Below are positions 41,682-50,566 of a stretch of DNA of 64,000 bases, piece by piece. The translations under genes were made by a program, and so were the position numbers. The DNA lies in the NCBI RefSeq assembly GCF_014205135.1, contig NZ_JACHMY010000001.1, forward strand, positions 7,130,001 through 7,194,000, given 5' to 3'. The stretch's first letter is position 1, and each line of letters opens with the position of its first letter. The DNA is from Kribbella italica (GTDB taxonomy: Bacteria > Actinomycetota > Actinomycetes > Propionibacteriales > Kribbellaceae). The notes below the pieces were generated by a model that saw only the letters and a list, made by a program, of their open reading frames with translations, was not told the origin of the DNA and did no database searches.

Positions 41682-42058
41682 GCGCCCGGGCGGCTTGGGG
41701 CCGCGTGGTCGACGCGCTGTACGCCGCGTCGGACGCTTCGCACCGCGAGCGTGGCTGGGAGGTCCGTATGGGCGCGTTTGGTGCTCGCCGGTACCGCCTG
41801 GACGTGGCGGCGTGGCTGGAGTCGCAGCGCCGTTTGGAGCGGTTCGGTTCGACGCCCGGCCCGGTGCTGTTGGTCCGGGACGAGGTCGCTGACCGGTGGG
41901 ACGGGATGCGCTGGACGCAGGACGACATGACGCCGGTGCTGCGCGAGGCCGTCGAGCAGGTCGTGCGGCAGGGCCGGGCGGCGCGGATCTCGCTGGCTCC
42001 GGTCGTGTTGACCACCCCGGAGTGCCGGGTCGTTCGTGACGACCGGAAGGCGGCGTGA
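41678..42058 (+). CDS. hypothetical protein
   Basis: A 126-residue soluble protein with no recognised domain (GWEVRMGAFGARRYRLDVAAWLE). GTG 41678 overlaps the previous gene by four bases. It is embedded in the conjugation operon. Confidence 0.62.
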   Translation: MSARAAWGRVVDALYAASDASHRERGWEVRMGAFGARRYRLDVAAWLESQRRLERFGSTPGPVLLVRDEVADRWDGMRWTQDDMTPVLREAVEQVVRQGRAARISLAPVVLTTPECRVVRDDRKAA

Positions 42059-42420
42059 TGGGCGCCCGTGTGGCCGCGAGAGGGCTCGTGGTGTTGTTCG
42101 CGCTGACCGCCGGCGCCGCGCTGGCACTGGTCGCCGGGATCGACCTGGGAGAACGCTCGTCGGTACTGCGGATCCTGGTGCTGCTGATCGCCGCCTTGCA
42201 GGTCGCCGAGACGGCGTGGCAGTTCGTGTGGGCTGCCGAGGACGGCGAGCCGCTGGCGCCGTACCTGCCCGCGCTGGCGGTCGCTGCCGGTGTCCCGATG
42301 TCGGTTGCGGCCCACGTCGACCATGTCGGTTTGGCGGTCGGGATCGGCGGGTTCTTATCTGCGCTGCTGTCCACGGCGGTGCTGATCAAGGGCACCGGCC
42401 GTCAGGCGGTGACGTCGTGA
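42058..42420 (+). CDS. membrane protein
   Basis: A 120-residue product with about four hydrophobic segments (GLVVLFALTAGAALALVAGI, ILVLLIAALQVAETAWQFVW, LPALAVAAGVPMSVAA, GGFLSALLSTAVLI). It is coupled to the genes on both sides. It may act with the translocase in transfer. Confidence 0.65.
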   Translation: MGARVAARGLVVLFALTAGAALALVAGIDLGERSSVLRILVLLIAALQVAETAWQFVWAAEDGEPLAPYLPALAVAAGVPMSVAAHVDHVGLAVGIGGFLSALLSTAVLIKGTGRQAVTS

Positions 42421-42704
42421 TGATTGGGCTGCGGATCGACCGGCCGTGCCGGGTCCGCAAGGCTGCGGCGGGCTGCTGGGAGTGGACGTGTTTGTGTTCG
42501 CCGGCGGTGTGGCCGTGCACGAGCCGCGAGACCAGCTGGGAGGCGGCGCAGAACGCCGCCGCCGGTCACATGGCCATCAACCACCCCGCTCCGGTCACGG
42601 TGCTCGCGCCGGTGATCGACCTGGCCGCGTACCGCGCCACGAAGGTCATCGCCGCCGGTGCACGGGTGCTGGCGTTCGTTCGTCCGGGTGGTGGCGCGGC
42701 ATGA
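42420..42704 (+). CDS. small Cys-containing protein
   Basis: A 94-residue product with a cysteine cluster near the N-terminus (PCRVRKAAAGCWEWTCLCS), consistent with a small zinc site, followed by a helix. It overlaps neighbours by 1 and 4 bases. No known family. Confidence 0.58.
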   Translation: MIGLRIDRPCRVRKAAAGCWEWTCLCSPAVWPCTSRETSWEAAQNAAAGHMAINHPAPVTVLAPVIDLAAYRATKVIAAGARVLAFVRPGGGAA

Positions 42705-43054
42705 GCGGCGCGTTCGATCCGTTCCGGCCGCCGCTGGTCGGTGCCGCGACGTGGCAGGCGGTGATGGCTGCTGCGGGGTGGGTGTGTGAGTGCACCGGCC
42801 AGTGCGGCAAGACCCACGCCAAGACCGCCGGCCGTTGCGGGATCGCGCACGGTTCGGCTCACTGCCTGGCGGTGGTTCCGGCCGACCCGACGGTGTCGCT
42901 GCGCGAGGCGGTCACCGGCGCGGACCTGGTGGCGCTGTGCGCGGGGTGCCAGACCGCGGTCAAGCGGGCCGCGACCAAGGCCGCCGAGCAGGCCACCGCC
43001 GATTCCACTGACCATCTGGATCTGTTCGACCTGACCGGAGGCGAAGCCGCATGA
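42701..43054 (+). CDS. Cys-rich zinc-ribbon-like protein
   Basis: A 117-residue product with paired cysteines (VCECTGQCGKTH, GRCGIAH, HCLAVV, ALCAGCQTAV), suggesting one or two zinc sites. The layout is familiar from actinobacterial mobile elements but has no named function. It is coupled by ATGA overlaps. Confidence 0.62.
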   Translation: MSGAFDPFRPPLVGAATWQAVMAAAGWVCECTGQCGKTHAKTAGRCGIAHGSAHCLAVVPADPTVSLREAVTGADLVALCAGCQTAVKRAATKAAEQATADSTDHLDLFDLTGGEAA

Positions 43055-43524
43055 CGACCACTCCCTACACCTGGGCGACCGGCGTACCGATCGCATCGCT
43101 GTTCGATGACGAGACGACCAAGGCCGCCGTGCGGCACGAGTTCGGTTCGCTGGACGACGCCGGCCTGCCGGGACCGGCCTACACCCGCGACCAGGCGCGG
43201 GCTGAGCAGAACCTGCACGCGGGGATCCGGGCCGCCTACGACGACGGCGTGACGGTGCCGTGCCTGACCGACCCGGCCACCTGGGACGCCGACACGACGA
43301 TCGGCCGGGTGACGCGCGAAGACGTGTTCCGCGCCGCGCAGCTGTGCCGGACCGCGTGCCCGGTGTTCGAGCGCTGCACGGCGTTCCTGGCCACGAAGCC
43401 GCCGGTGGTCGGGATCGTCGCGGGCCGGTTCGTCAAGCACCCCAGCGAGGTCCGCCACGAGCGGCCCGCGACCAACCTCAAAGACGACTGGGCCACCGGC
43501 GCCACGACCGCCGACGCGGCCTGA
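43051..43524 (+). CDS. WhiB-like protein
   Basis: A 157-residue product. The central region has the four cysteines of a WhiB-type [4Fe-4S] domain: VPCLTDPATWDAD, then LCRTACPVFERCTAFL, followed by a turn (VVGIVAG) in place of the usual G-V/I-W-G-G. WhiB proteins are iron-sulfur regulators that contact the main sigma factor. It is longer at the N-terminus than chromosomal WhiB proteins. It could adjust element gene expression to redox state or act on host sigma. Confidence 0.7.
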   Translation: MTTTPYTWATGVPIASLFDDETTKAAVRHEFGSLDDAGLPGPAYTRDQARAEQNLHAGIRAAYDDGVTVPCLTDPATWDADTTIGRVTREDVFRAAQLCRTACPVFERCTAFLATKPPVVGIVAGRFVKHPSEVRHERPATNLKDDWATGATTADAA

Positions 43525-43550
43525 ACCTCAACGAGCCAAAGGAGAAACCC

Positions 43551-43733
43551 ATGTTTTTCGGAACCAAGACCGACCCGAACAACGTCGCCGGATGCAAGCG
43601 CTGCAAGGGCAAAGGCGTGGTCGGCAACGGCTTCAAGGGCCGCAAGCCCTGCCCGTCGTGCCTGGCCCGCCAGGGCCACCGCAACGGCGCCTGGGAGAAG
43701 GCGCACGGCCGCTTCGACCAGCGCACCCGCTGA
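43551..43733 (+). CDS. small zinc-ribbon protein
   Basis: A 60-residue product with C-x-x-C pairs resembling a single DnaJ-type zinc centre (GCKRCKGKGVVGNG, KPCPSCLARQG). ATG 43551 has a strong AAAGGAG ribosome site. The function is unknown. Confidence 0.62.
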   Translation: MFFGTKTDPNNVAGCKRCKGKGVVGNGFKGRKPCPSCLARQGHRNGAWEKAHGRFDQRTR

Positions 43734-43757
43734 CCACCCCGAACCTGGAGACCGCTG

Positions 43758-43997
43758 ATGAACCGCAACCGCTACAACACCACCGCACCGCGAGACCTGG
43801 TGCTGCGGGTTGCCGAGGGCACCGAGCGGCGCTGCGAGGCGTGCACGGTCCGGCGGACCCGGCGGCGGATGGACGTGGCCGGCGTGGTGTTCGCGATCTG
43901 CGAGTCCTGCGCCCCGGTGCCGGTGATGGCGATCCTCCCGGCCCGCGACGGCGCCAACCAGACCTGTGACCGCACCGACTTCAAGGACGCTGCCTGA
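43758..43997 (+). CDS. small C-x-x-C protein
   Basis: A 79-residue product with two C-x-x-C pairs (RCEACTVRRTRRR and AICESCAPV), probably a zinc finger. The stop overlaps the next start (TGATG). No named family. Confidence 0.58.
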   Translation: MNRNRYNTTAPRDLVLRVAEGTERRCEACTVRRTRRRMDVAGVVFAICESCAPVPVMAILPARDGANQTCDRTDFKDAA

Positions 43998-44431
43998 TGA
44001 CCACCAAGTCCACCAAGACGATCTGGAATCCCCGTCCGAGCCGCTGGGACCGTGAGGTCACGCTGACCACGGACCCGCCCCGCACCTACACCCGATCCAA
44101 CACCGAGACCCTGACCCGGTTGCTGCGCTCGACGCGGCTGCTGGAGCAGCTGCTTCAGCGGGCCGCGAAGGACGATCTGCCCGGGCTGGACTGGTACGTG
44201 AGCGAGTTCTCGGTGTACGGCGAGATCACCACCTTGGTCCTGTCCGCCGACCAGGTCCGCGCCAGGTTCATGGCCTGGACCGACGCGCTCGGCATCGAGT
44301 GGCGCCAGCACACGGCCGAATACACGACCGAGCTGGTCGCGAGTACGAAGCTGCCCGCCCCCGGCGCACCGCACCTGACCATCAGCGTCGGGCTGCGCGC
44401 CAAGATCTGGGACGACGAGGAGGACCAGTGA
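43997..44431 (+). CDS. hypothetical protein
   Basis: A 144-residue protein with no recognised domain (LTRLLRSTRLLEQLLQRAAKDDLPG; LDWYVSEFSVYGEITTLVL). It lies in the transfer operon and overlaps the next gene by four bases. Confidence 0.6.
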   Translation: MTTKSTKTIWNPRPSRWDREVTLTTDPPRTYTRSNTETLTRLLRSTRLLEQLLQRAAKDDLPGLDWYVSEFSVYGEITTLVLSADQVRARFMAWTDALGIEWRQHTAEYTTELVASTKLPAPGAPHLTISVGLRAKIWDDEEDQ

Positions 44432-45432
44432 GCACGGCACTGGTTGCCCCCGGCAACGCGAAGTCGTCCGGCTCCGGGTCCGGGGTGGACAGGCTGCGCG
44501 AATCCGCTGCGCAGGCGTCGCAGGTGCGGGCGTTGTCCACGCATCCTGACGTGATCGCGCTGCGGGTGGAGTCGATCCGTACGCAGGTGGACGTGTTGAT
44601 GTGGGTCGGGATCGTGCTGGGTCTGGCGTTCACGATGGTCAACGTGCAGGCGTTCGCCGCCGCCGGCGCGGTCACCTGGTCGCTGCCGTGGATCGCGGCG
44701 TGGCTGCTGGACCCGATGGTGTCGCTGGTGCTGATCGCGGTCCTTCGTGCCGAGCAGATCACCGCGCGGTACCAGGTCAGCGACGCCACCGGCTGGCTGA
44801 CGCGGACCAAGCGGTTCGCGTTCGCCGCGACGTACGTGATGAACACCTGGCACTCGTTCATCGACCGCGACGTGGCCGGGATCGTGCTGCACTCCGTCCC
44901 GCCGCTGCTGGTGTTCTGCGCTGCCGAGACCGCGCCGGTACTGCGCGAGCGGCTCACCGAAGCCGTCCTGCGTGCCGAGCGCACCGCGGCCGACGCCAAT
45001 CCCACAGCGCAGCCGCTCACCGAGCTGGCCGCCGCCACACTGCCCCCTGCACTCGAGTCCGACTCCGCGGCCACCGCGACCGCCGACGCTGGCACCGCAA
45101 CGCCGGAGACGCCGAAGCGGCCCGCCCGCAAGGCCCCGGCTCGCCGTCCGGCGGCCAAGCGGGGCGGCAAGACGACAGGCAAGGACAAGGCGCAGGCGCA
45201 CTGGGTTGTCGAGACCGCGGCGGGTCGTGAGCCCAGCGGCGCGGAGCTGGCCCGGGTCGCCGGTGTCGATGCGTCCCTGGGGCGCCGGTGGGCCAAGGCC
45301 TGGCGGTACGAAGCCCCGTATTCCCATGCGCCGGCGGCCGACATCACACCGGCCGCACCGACCGACACCCCCGACGCGATCGACATCCCCGAAACCGACA
45401 GCACGGACCGGATCGAAGGAGAGGCCGCCTGA
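44428..45432 (+). CDS. membrane protein with Ala/Lys-rich tail (SpdB/DUF2637-like)
   Basis: A 334-residue product. After a short cytoplasmic start come about four membrane segments (LMWVGIVLGLAFTMVNVQAF, WIAAWLLDPMVSLVLIAVL, VLHSVPPLLVFCAAET). A Lys/Arg/Ala-rich linker (KRPARKAPARRPAAKRGGK) is followed by an HTH-like segment (GAELARVAGVDASLGRRWAK). It lies directly before the FtsK/TraB gene and overlaps its start. It resembles spread proteins or DUF2637 proteins of actinomycete elements and probably works with the translocase at the membrane. Confidence 0.68.
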   Translation: MSTALVAPGNAKSSGSGSGVDRLRESAAQASQVRALSTHPDVIALRVESIRTQVDVLMWVGIVLGLAFTMVNVQAFAAAGAVTWSLPWIAAWLLDPMVSLVLIAVLRAEQITARYQVSDATGWLTRTKRFAFAATYVMNTWHSFIDRDVAGIVLHSVPPLLVFCAAETAPVLRERLTEAVLRAERTAADANPTAQPLTELAAATLPPALESDSAATATADAGTATPETPKRPARKAPARRPAAKRGGKTTGKDKAQAHWVVETAAGREPSGAELARVAGVDASLGRRWAKAWRYEAPYSHAPAADITPAAPTDTPDAIDIPETDSTDRIEGEAA

Positions 45433-47744
45433 TGCGCTTCATCGGCCGCAACAACCACGACGACAACGACCACAGCGGCGACCAGGCCGATGACCGCGAC
45501 GACGCGGGGCAGGCGATGGGCGAGGTGGTCCCGCTGCACCGCGACCCCGTCACCGACGACCAGGACAACGAGAACCAGGACAGCCAGGCCGCTCCGCGTG
45601 TGCAGGACGTGATCGCTCGCGAGGTCCCGGCGGCCGAGTCGGCCGCGCCGGCCGACTACGACCTGGACCCCGACAGCGATGACGGTGAGCCGGTCGCGGC
45701 GGTGCTGCGGGTGGATCCGGTGCCGGGGTCGGTTCCGGGCCTGTTCCCGTGGGATCGCACCGATGAGCGGCGCGAGGTGCTGCCGCTGTGGCTGACCGAC
45801 GCGACGACCCGCAAGGCCGCGGTGGTGTGGGCGGGCGACATGGTCAAGCACAAGGCGAAGTTCCACGCTGCCCGCACGCCGTTGTACGCGGGCCGGGTCG
45901 CGGTGCGGGTGCCGCGTGGCGGGGTCCGGGTGATGCGTGACTACACCCGCTGGGTCAGTGATGCCGAGACTCGCCCGTTGCGCCTGGAGGCGGTCCGCAA
46001 GGCCGACGCGCTGGAGCACATGAAGCTGGCGCAGAAGACCGCCGATCGGCAGAAGGCGCGACTGGCGATCTCGGGTGCTGTGGCGGTCCCGGTCCTGGCG
46101 GGACTCGCGGTGGTGGTGTTCGCCGCTCCGGTCCCGGTCGCGGTCCTGCTCGCGATCGGTGCCGCGTCCTGGCTCGGGGTCCGGGGCGGGACCGAGGACA
46201 AGCCGCTGATCGGTCGCGCCGTGGTAACGGGGAAGGTCCCGGAACTCACCAGCGACATGGTCATCCGTGCGTTGGGGTCACTGAACAACTCGCTGATCAA
46301 CAACGCGGTCAAGTCCGGGCGGGGGATCACGTTCCCGAACCCGATCCACCGTGACGGGCCGGGCTGGCGGGCCGACATCGACCTGCCGTACGGCGTGACC
46401 GCGAACGACATCATGGACAAGCGCAAGGGACTCGCGTCCGCGCTGCGCCGGCCGCTGGGTTGTGTGTGGCCGGAGCCGGACCCGGACCAGCACGAGGGCC
46501 GCCTGGTGCTGTGGGTGGGCGACAAGGACATGGCCAAGTCGCCCGCGACGCCGTGGCCGTTGGCCACCAAGGGCAAGGTCTCGATGTTCGAGGCGTTCGC
46601 GTTCGCGACCGACCAGCGCGGCCGGATGGTCACGCTGCTGCTGATGTTCGGCAACATGCTGATCGGTGCGATGCCCCGGTTCGGGAAGACGTTCGCGCTG
46701 CGGGTGGTTCTGCTCGCGGCCGCGCTTGACCCGACCGTGGAGATGTACGTCTACGAACTCAAGGGCACCGGTGACCTGGACAGCCTGGAGCAGGTCGCGC
46801 ACCGGTTCCACTCCGGTCCCGGTGACGATCCCGCCCTGAACGCGACCATGGCGGGACTGCGCGAGGTCCACGCGGAACTGGAGACGCGCGCGCACGCGCT
46901 CAAGCGGCTCCCGGTGGACCTGCGCAAGGAGAACAAGGTCACCCCGGAGATCGCGGCGAAGCGGTCCTGGGGGCTGTACCCGATCGTGGTCGCGATCGAT
47001 GAGTGCCAGGAGTTGTTCTCCGACAAGACCCACGGTGGCGAGGCCGAGGAACTGTGCCTGGCGATCATCAAGCGCGGTCCGGCCCTGGGCATCATGTTGG
47101 TCCTGGCCACCCAGCGTCCCGACAGCGACTCGCTGCCGACCGGGGTCAGCGCCAATGCCGGGATCCGGCTGTGCCTGCGGGTGATGGGCCAGACCGAGAA
47201 CGACATGGTCCTGGGCACGTCCAGCTACAAGAACGGGCTGCGCGCGACCGAGTTTTCCCTGAAGGACAAGGGCATCGGCATCCTGAAGGGTCACGCCGAC
47301 GCCCACCAGACGGTCCGGTCGTACTACATCGACGGCCCGCAGGCAGAGCAGATCGTCAAGCGGGCAAGGGCTTTGCGCGAGGCCGCCGGGACGATCACCG
47401 GCCACGCCGCCGGCGAGACCCCGGACGTGAAGGCCGGTCCGCAGTTCTCGCTGCTGGACGACATCGCCGCCGTGATGGCGCCCGGTGAGGAGCAGGTGCA
47501 TTCCGAGGTCATCTGTGACCGGCTCGAAGAACTGCGCGCGGATGTCTACAAGGGCTGGGATGCCACCGGCCTGGCCAACGCGCTCAAGCCGCTCAAGCTC
47601 AAGACCGACCAGGTGTGGGCCGCCGGAACGGACGGCAAGAACGCCAACCGGCGCGGGATCAAGCGCGCCGACCTGACCAAGGCCCGCGCCACCAACACGA
47701 ACACGAAGCGTGACGATTCGGAGGGTGGTGAGGCCACCGGCTGA
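45432..47744 (+). CDS. FtsK/SpoIIIE-type conjugal DNA translocase (TraB-like)
   Basis: A 770-residue transfer motor. An acidic N-terminal region (~100 residues) precedes two membrane segments (LAISGAVAVPVLAGLAVVVF, VAVLLAIGAASWLGV). The ATPase core has Walker A (GAMPRFGKTF), Walker B (YPIVVAIDECQELF) and the FtsK-type LGIMLVLATQRPDSDSL. The C-terminal ~100 residues may form a winged helix that reads DNA. In Streptomyces-type elements one such hexamer moves double-stranded DNA between cells. It is the transfer protein of this element. Confidence 0.9.
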   Translation: MRFIGRNNHDDNDHSGDQADDRDDAGQAMGEVVPLHRDPVTDDQDNENQDSQAAPRVQDVIAREVPAAESAAPADYDLDPDSDDGEPVAAVLRVDPVPGSVPGLFPWDRTDERREVLPLWLTDATTRKAAVVWAGDMVKHKAKFHAARTPLYAGRVAVRVPRGGVRVMRDYTRWVSDAETRPLRLEAVRKADALEHMKLAQKTADRQKARLAISGAVAVPVLAGLAVVVFAAPVPVAVLLAIGAASWLGVRGGTEDKPLIGRAVVTGKVPELTSDMVIRALGSLNNSLINNAVKSGRGITFPNPIHRDGPGWRADIDLPYGVTANDIMDKRKGLASALRRPLGCVWPEPDPDQHEGRLVLWVGDKDMAKSPATPWPLATKGKVSMFEAFAFATDQRGRMVTLLLMFGNMLIGAMPRFGKTFALRVVLLAAALDPTVEMYVYELKGTGDLDSLEQVAHRFHSGPGDDPALNATMAGLREVHAELETRAHALKRLPVDLRKENKVTPEIAAKRSWGLYPIVVAIDECQELFSDKTHGGEAEELCLAIIKRGPALGIMLVLATQRPDSDSLPTGVSANAGIRLCLRVMGQTENDMVLGTSSYKNGLRATEFSLKDKGIGILKGHADAHQTVRSYYIDGPQAEQIVKRARALREAAGTITGHAAGETPDVKAGPQFSLLDDIAAVMAPGEEQVHSEVICDRLEELRADVYKGWDATGLANALKPLKLKTDQVWAAGTDGKNANRRGIKRADLTKARATNTNTKRDDSEGGEATG

Positions 47745-47795
47745 GCCCTGCCGAACCCCCGACAACTGCAGTCCGTGGCTGGCGCCGCACCGGCC

Positions 47796-47854
47796 CTAGC
47801 GGGGCCAGCGAATCGCCAGAATGCCTAGCACCTGGCCCCGCTAGACCTAGCACC
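47796..47854. promoter_or_regulatory. candidate clt (transfer origin)
   Basis: A 13-bp inverted repeat (CTAGCGGGGCCAG at 47796-47808 with its complement at 47832-47844) overlaps a direct repeat CCTAGCACC (47824-47832 and 47846-47854). The tetramer CTAG, rare in high-GC DNA, occurs about six times within ~200 bases. The region lies just after the translocase gene, where clt sites are often found, and carries no convincing ORF before 48029. Confidence 0.45.
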
Positions 47855-48028
47855 CGCGCTAGCTACCGAAAGTAACCCGTGACCTGCGAAGACACCAGGT
47901 CTAACGGGTCAGCGAAGCCATGCCAAAAACGGCCGAAACAGCCTCCAGGAGCGCCCTTGACCCCCCGAACAGCCGCTAGTGCTAACCCGACCCCCGAACG
48001 GCCCGCACAGGGCCACAGGAGCCCGCTC

Positions 48029-49165
48029 ATGCGCACTCTCGCCACCACCCTCCGAGCCCTCATTCACCGCCCGCACCATCACGCTGTGCAACCGTCGCCG
48101 TTGCCAGGAGGCTTCTTCCGGTCGCCGCTGGAACTGCCGGCGCTGGCCCAGCCGTTCACGGCGACCGCGCTGCCGGTTGGCCTCACCTACACCGGCGAGA
48201 CGGTGTCGTTGGGGCTGGGTGGTGTGCTGATCAGCGGTGACCGCAAGACCGGTGTGTCCTCCACGGTCCGCACGTTCGCCGTCTGGGCGGCGAAATTCCC
48301 GGCCGCGCGGCTGCACGTCTACGACGACAGCGGCGAGTGGGTCGTGCTGCGGACCGTCGCGCACCGGTTCGTCACCCGCGCCTACGGCATCGCCGACGGC
48401 CTGTCCGACGACACCGCCGCCGAACAGGCACTGGCCGACCTGCTAGCGCTGCGGACCGAGATGCAGCGCCGCGACGACCACCTGCGGGACCTGAACAACG
48501 ACCTGGACGCCGCCGGCCACGACTTGATCGTGAACCGGCTGGAAGATCTGGCCGGTGTACCGCTGGAAATGCTGCACGCCGCCGGGATCGATCCGGCCCG
48601 CACCGACACCGAAGCCTCGGACCTGCACCGCCACGTCGTCATCATCGCGAACGTGGCCTGGTGGCTCACCCACGAACAGCACGGGCCTGCGATCGCCGAA
48701 CAGCTGTTCTGGCTCGCCGGGATCGGCGACAGCCTCGGCATCCACCTGGTCCTGGCCGTCACCGCACGCGACCTCGCCACGATCCCGGGCGCGCTGCGTG
48801 CCCGGATCTCGACCCGGATCGCGCTGCGCATCACCAACCCCGACCACGCCGACCTGATCCTTGGTGAACCGGCCCGGATCGCCGGCGCCGACACCACTCA
48901 CACAGCGCACCAGGCCGCGCCGATGCTGGCCTGGATCGCGCTGCCGCGTGCCGGTGGCGCTGGGCACCGTCACCGGCTGGTCCAGCTGTACCGGTGCTCG
49001 CCGATGCGGCTGCACCGCTCGATCGGCTGGTGCCGCCACGACCGCGACCAGTCGGGCTGGCTCACCGGCGACGCAGCCGCCGTCAAAGCCGAGATGGACG
49101 CCTACCACGCCGACCAGGCCGCTCGCCGCGCCAGCCACGACAGCGACGGCCAGGACCGCCGGTGA
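48029..49165 (+). CDS. FtsK-like protein with degenerate ATPase motifs
   Basis: A 378-residue homologue of the translocase core. The position of Walker A reads ISGDRKTGVSSTV, without the Lys, and Walker B reads HVVIIANVAWWL, without the acidic residues. The FtsK pattern LGIHLVLAVTARDLATIPGALRARISTRIALRI is preserved. ATG 48029 has a GGAG ribosome site. It probably cannot hydrolyse ATP and may act as a partner or regulator of the intact motor. Confidence 0.75.
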   Translation: MRTLATTLRALIHRPHHHAVQPSPLPGGFFRSPLELPALAQPFTATALPVGLTYTGETVSLGLGGVLISGDRKTGVSSTVRTFAVWAAKFPAARLHVYDDSGEWVVLRTVAHRFVTRAYGIADGLSDDTAAEQALADLLALRTEMQRRDDHLRDLNNDLDAAGHDLIVNRLEDLAGVPLEMLHAAGIDPARTDTEASDLHRHVVIIANVAWWLTHEQHGPAIAEQLFWLAGIGDSLGIHLVLAVTARDLATIPGALRARISTRIALRITNPDHADLILGEPARIAGADTTHTAHQAAPMLAWIALPRAGGAGHRHRLVQLYRCSPMRLHRSIGWCRHDRDQSGWLTGDAAAVKAEMDAYHADQAARRASHDSDGQDRR

Positions 49166-49434
49166 GCAGCTTGACCGTGCTGGTGGCACTCATCACCGCG
49201 GGCGGCGTGCTGGTGCTGGTCGTCGCCGTGGCGGTGTTCGGCGGCGGTTACCTGCTCACCTGCCGGATCTGGCCGTTCCGCGCCTGCGGGCGCTGCAAAG
49301 GACTGGGCAGGCTGCACGCCCCCAACGGCAAGTCGTGGCGCGACTGCCCCCGCTGCAACGGCAAAGGCCGGCGGCTGCGGATCGGTCGCCGGATCTGGAA
49401 CAACGCCGAACGCGCCAAACGCAACGCCATCTGA
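49162..49434 (+). CDS. membrane-anchored zinc-ribbon protein
   Basis: A 90-residue product: one membrane segment (LTVLVALITAGGVLVLVVAVAVFG) then two C-x-x-C pairs (CGRCKGLGRLHAPNG, CPRCNGKG) like a DnaJ zinc centre, with a basic end. GTG 49162 overlaps the previous stop. The function is unknown. Confidence 0.62.
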   Translation: MSSLTVLVALITAGGVLVLVVAVAVFGGGYLLTCRIWPFRACGRCKGLGRLHAPNGKSWRDCPRCNGKGRRLRIGRRIWNNAERAKRNAI

Positions 49435-49460
49435 CCCCCACCCCCGAGAGGACCACGACC

Positions 49461-49628
49461 GTGGCGAACACCAAGACCCGCAAGAAGAAACTCACCCCGC
49501 GCGAGGAGCACGACGCCGCGCTGGCAGACCTGAATCGCTACTCCGACAACAACGAAACCCGCGACGCGGTCAAGGCCCGCCGCCGGTTCGAGAAGGCCGC
49601 CGGCAGGGTGCGCTGGTGGCACCGATGA
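49461..49628 (+). CDS. small basic protein
   Basis: A 55-residue Lys/Arg-rich product (ANTKTRKKKLTPREEHDAAL ... RVRWWHR). GTG 49461 follows a GAGAGG site and its end overlaps the next gene (ATGA). It could bind nucleic acid. No family. Confidence 0.52.
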   Translation: MANTKTRKKKLTPREEHDAALADLNRYSDNNETRDAVKARRRFEKAAGRVRWWHR

Positions 49629-49975
49629 CCACGACCGATCTGCCCGGAATGGGCGCCCCGCCGGAGGTGGTCACCATCTGCGGGTCCACCCGCTTCCGTG
49701 ACCAGATCGCCACCGCGAACCGAGAACTCACCCTGACCGGAAACATCGTGCTCGCCCCTGGAGTGTTCGCCCACTCCGGCGACCCCATCACCGACGACGA
49801 CAAGCAGCGCCTGGACGCCCTGCACCTGGCCAAGATCGACCTGGCCAGCTGGGTGTACGTCGTCAACCCCAACGGCTACATCGGCGAATCGACCCACCGC
49901 GAGATCGACCACGCCCACCGCACCGGCAAACCCATTTACTACCTCACCCCAGGCCACACGGACCAGAGGAACTGA
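49625..49975 (+). CDS. nucleoside 2-deoxyribosyltransferase-like protein
   Basis: A 116-residue Rossmann-like protein with the motif VVTICGSTRFRDQI near the N-terminus and KIDLASWVYVVNPNGYIGESTHREIDHA, as in DUF4406 and nucleoside 2-deoxyribosyltransferase relatives of phages and elements. The Glu in IGESTHREI could be the catalytic residue. Its place just before ssb and the modification genes suggests nucleotide metabolism for element DNA, which is an inference. Confidence 0.68.
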   Translation: MTTTDLPGMGAPPEVVTICGSTRFRDQIATANRELTLTGNIVLAPGVFAHSGDPITDDDKQRLDALHLAKIDLASWVYVVNPNGYIGESTHREIDHAHRTGKPIYYLTPGHTDQRN

Positions 49976-49980
49976 TTGTC

Positions 49981-50475
49981 ATGAGCAACGAAACCGTCAC
50001 CACGATCGTCGGCAACCTGACCGACGACCCCGAACTGCGCTTCACCCCGGCCGGTGCCGCGCTGGCCCGGTTCTCGATCGCCTCGACCCCGCGCCGCTAC
50101 GACAAGCAGTCCGGCGAGTACGTGGACGGCGACACCCTGTTCCTGCGGGCCACCGCCTGGCGCCACGTCGCCGAGAACGTCGCCGCATCGCTCCAGCGCG
50201 GCCAGCGGGTCATCGCGACCGGGCGGTTGCGGCAGTCGAACTGGGAGACCCCCGAAGGCGACAAGCGGTCCTCGATCGACCTGGAGGTTGACGAGATCGG
50301 CCCGTCGCTGACCTTCGCCACCGCCAAGGTCACCAAGGCCACCAGGGCGGCCAAGACCAGCGGCAACCCCGACGACCCGTGGGCAGGCGCCAACCGCGAA
50401 CCGGCCACCGCCGGCGCGGCCGCGGGCGGCGGCGACCCGTGGGCCGGACCCGGCGCGGACGAACCGCCGTTCTGA
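49981..50475 (+). CDS. ssb: single-stranded DNA-binding protein
   Basis: A 164-residue SSB with an OB-fold start (TIVGNLTDDPELRFTPAGAALARFSIA), FLRATAWRHVAENVA, and the canonical acidic tip DEPPF. It is element-encoded and adjacent to the primase, so it is likely used in element replication and transfer. Confidence 0.93.
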   Translation: MSNETVTTIVGNLTDDPELRFTPAGAALARFSIASTPRRYDKQSGEYVDGDTLFLRATAWRHVAENVAASLQRGQRVIATGRLRQSNWETPEGDKRSSIDLEVDEIGPSLTFATAKVTKATRAAKTSGNPDDPWAGANREPATAGAAAGGGDPWAGPGADEPPF

Positions 50476-50566
50476 CCCCCTGAGCCCGGTGGCCGGGCCG
50501 CGCGCACCTGGACCGGCCCGGCCGCCGGACACCACCACCCCCAACTCTGCATCGACTGGAGGAACC

